From contig NZ_BLZR01000001.1 in the NCBI RefSeq assembly GCF_014193895.1, positions 2,728,001 through 2,792,000 of the forward strand: a stretch of DNA of 64,000 nt, in the 5' to 3' direction. The position numbers and the translations under genes are program-made. The notes beneath the pieces are model-generated. The model was not told where the DNA came from, did not search any database, and saw only the letters and a list, made by a program, of their open reading frames with translations. The DNA comes from Clostridium fungisolvens. Its GTDB lineage: Bacteria > Bacillota > Clostridia > Clostridiales > Clostridiaceae. Below, in pieces: positions 63,688-64,000 of the stretch (the stretch's first letter is position 1; each line of letters opens with the position of its first letter).

Positions 63688-63756
63688 AGTTGTAATGTTA
63701 ATTTTTTCAAAAATTTTTGTTACTTTTAGTAAACATAATTTTAGGAGGTTATATTT

Positions 63757-64000
63757 ATGAATTTTGACAAAGTTGAAAATTTAGCTATTGCTGCTAAAAA
63801 CGGTGACTCAAAAGCTCAAATAATGTTAATGGATGAATTTAAACCTTTTATTATCAAATTATCTAGCACATCAATAATTCATGGTTACGAAAGGGAAGAT
63901 TTACGAAATGAATGCTATCAAACTTTGTTCAAGTGTATTTTCCAATACAATTTTGACACTCATAGGTTTATAGGCTATGCAACAAATGCTATCAAGAATA
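63757..64000 (+). CDS. sigma-70 family RNA polymerase sigma factor (partial, cut by window edge)
   Basis: AGGAGG lies eight bases before the ATG. The visible 81 residues (MNFDKVENLAIAAKNGDSKA ... YEREDLRNECYQTLF ... FIGYATNAIKN) match region 2 of small sigma-70-family factors such as the UviA/TcdR type in clostridia. The downstream region 4 lies outside the window. Its target genes are unknown. Confidence 0.85.
   Translation, partial: MNFDKVENLAIAAKNGDSKAQIMLMDEFKPFIIKLSSTSIIHGYEREDLRNECYQTLFKCIFQYNFDTHRFIGYATNAIKN

Overview
The window looks like chromosome from a low-GC anaerobic Firmicute of the Clostridium sensu stricto type. This rests on very A+T-rich spacers, strong GGAGG-type ribosome binding sites, frequent TTG/GTG starts, and typical clostridial families: hybrid cluster protein with a CX2CX8CX5C motif, DUF2089 and SHOCT-like regulators, a DnaD replication protein and a LUD-domain protein. 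No rRNA, tRNA or CRISPR array was recognised.

Layout. 0.2-34 kb is a mosaic of small metabolic, regulatory and repair modules. In order: a broken alpha/beta hydrolase; a GH88 / DUF2264 (frameshifted) / AraC glycan locus; PanE-like reductase divergent from a TetR regulator; a reductase divergent from a MerR regulator with a textbook 19-bp-spacer promoter; an adaptive-response operon (adaA-ogt-alkA like); a DUF2089/SHOCT-like operon; two tiny membrane proteins; a seven-repeat RCC1-like protein; hybrid cluster protein; a T4-beta-family protein; a DEDDh exonuclease with a BRCT domain; an RmlD-like reductase; a LUD protein; an XRE/membrane-protein operon; a PTS EIIC / ceramidase-like / RpiR / ChbG-type deacetylase locus; and an AtuA / AtuA-like / CaiB operon with its sigma-54 activator and a matching -24/-12 promoter.

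34-61 kb is a defence island. It contains an SF1 helicase with a C-terminal nuclease-like domain, broken by one in-frame TAG; a C5 methyltransferase with an HNH-like endonuclease (type II R-M); a 5'-truncated IS256-family element; a DpnII-type GATC system (two adenine methylases plus endonuclease) with a further methylase; a tight four-gene operon built around a GHKL ATPase (48.7-52.6 kb), the best candidate for an undescribed system; an XRE / DUF262 (GmrSD-like) / unknown / HEPN-like / PLD-nuclease operon (53.0-57.4 kb); debris of a large serine recombinase that probably delivered this cargo; and an SF2 helicase with an N-terminal nuclease-like domain. The 48.7-58.7 kb stretch looks richer in G+C than its surroundings and appears imported.

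61-64 kb holds a LysM amidase, a DnaD-domain protein with a 43-aa leader gene, and the start of a sigma-70-family factor cut by the window edge.

Scattered through the spacers are several repeat families that explain much of the non-coding DNA: about 98-bp near-palindromes, nested hairpins carrying an AAACTACTTC core, a 120-bp leader with an rRNA-leader-like box, and four C-terminal fragments of an Rpn/PD-(D/E)XK transposase family gene, two of which sit exactly at the stop codons of host genes.
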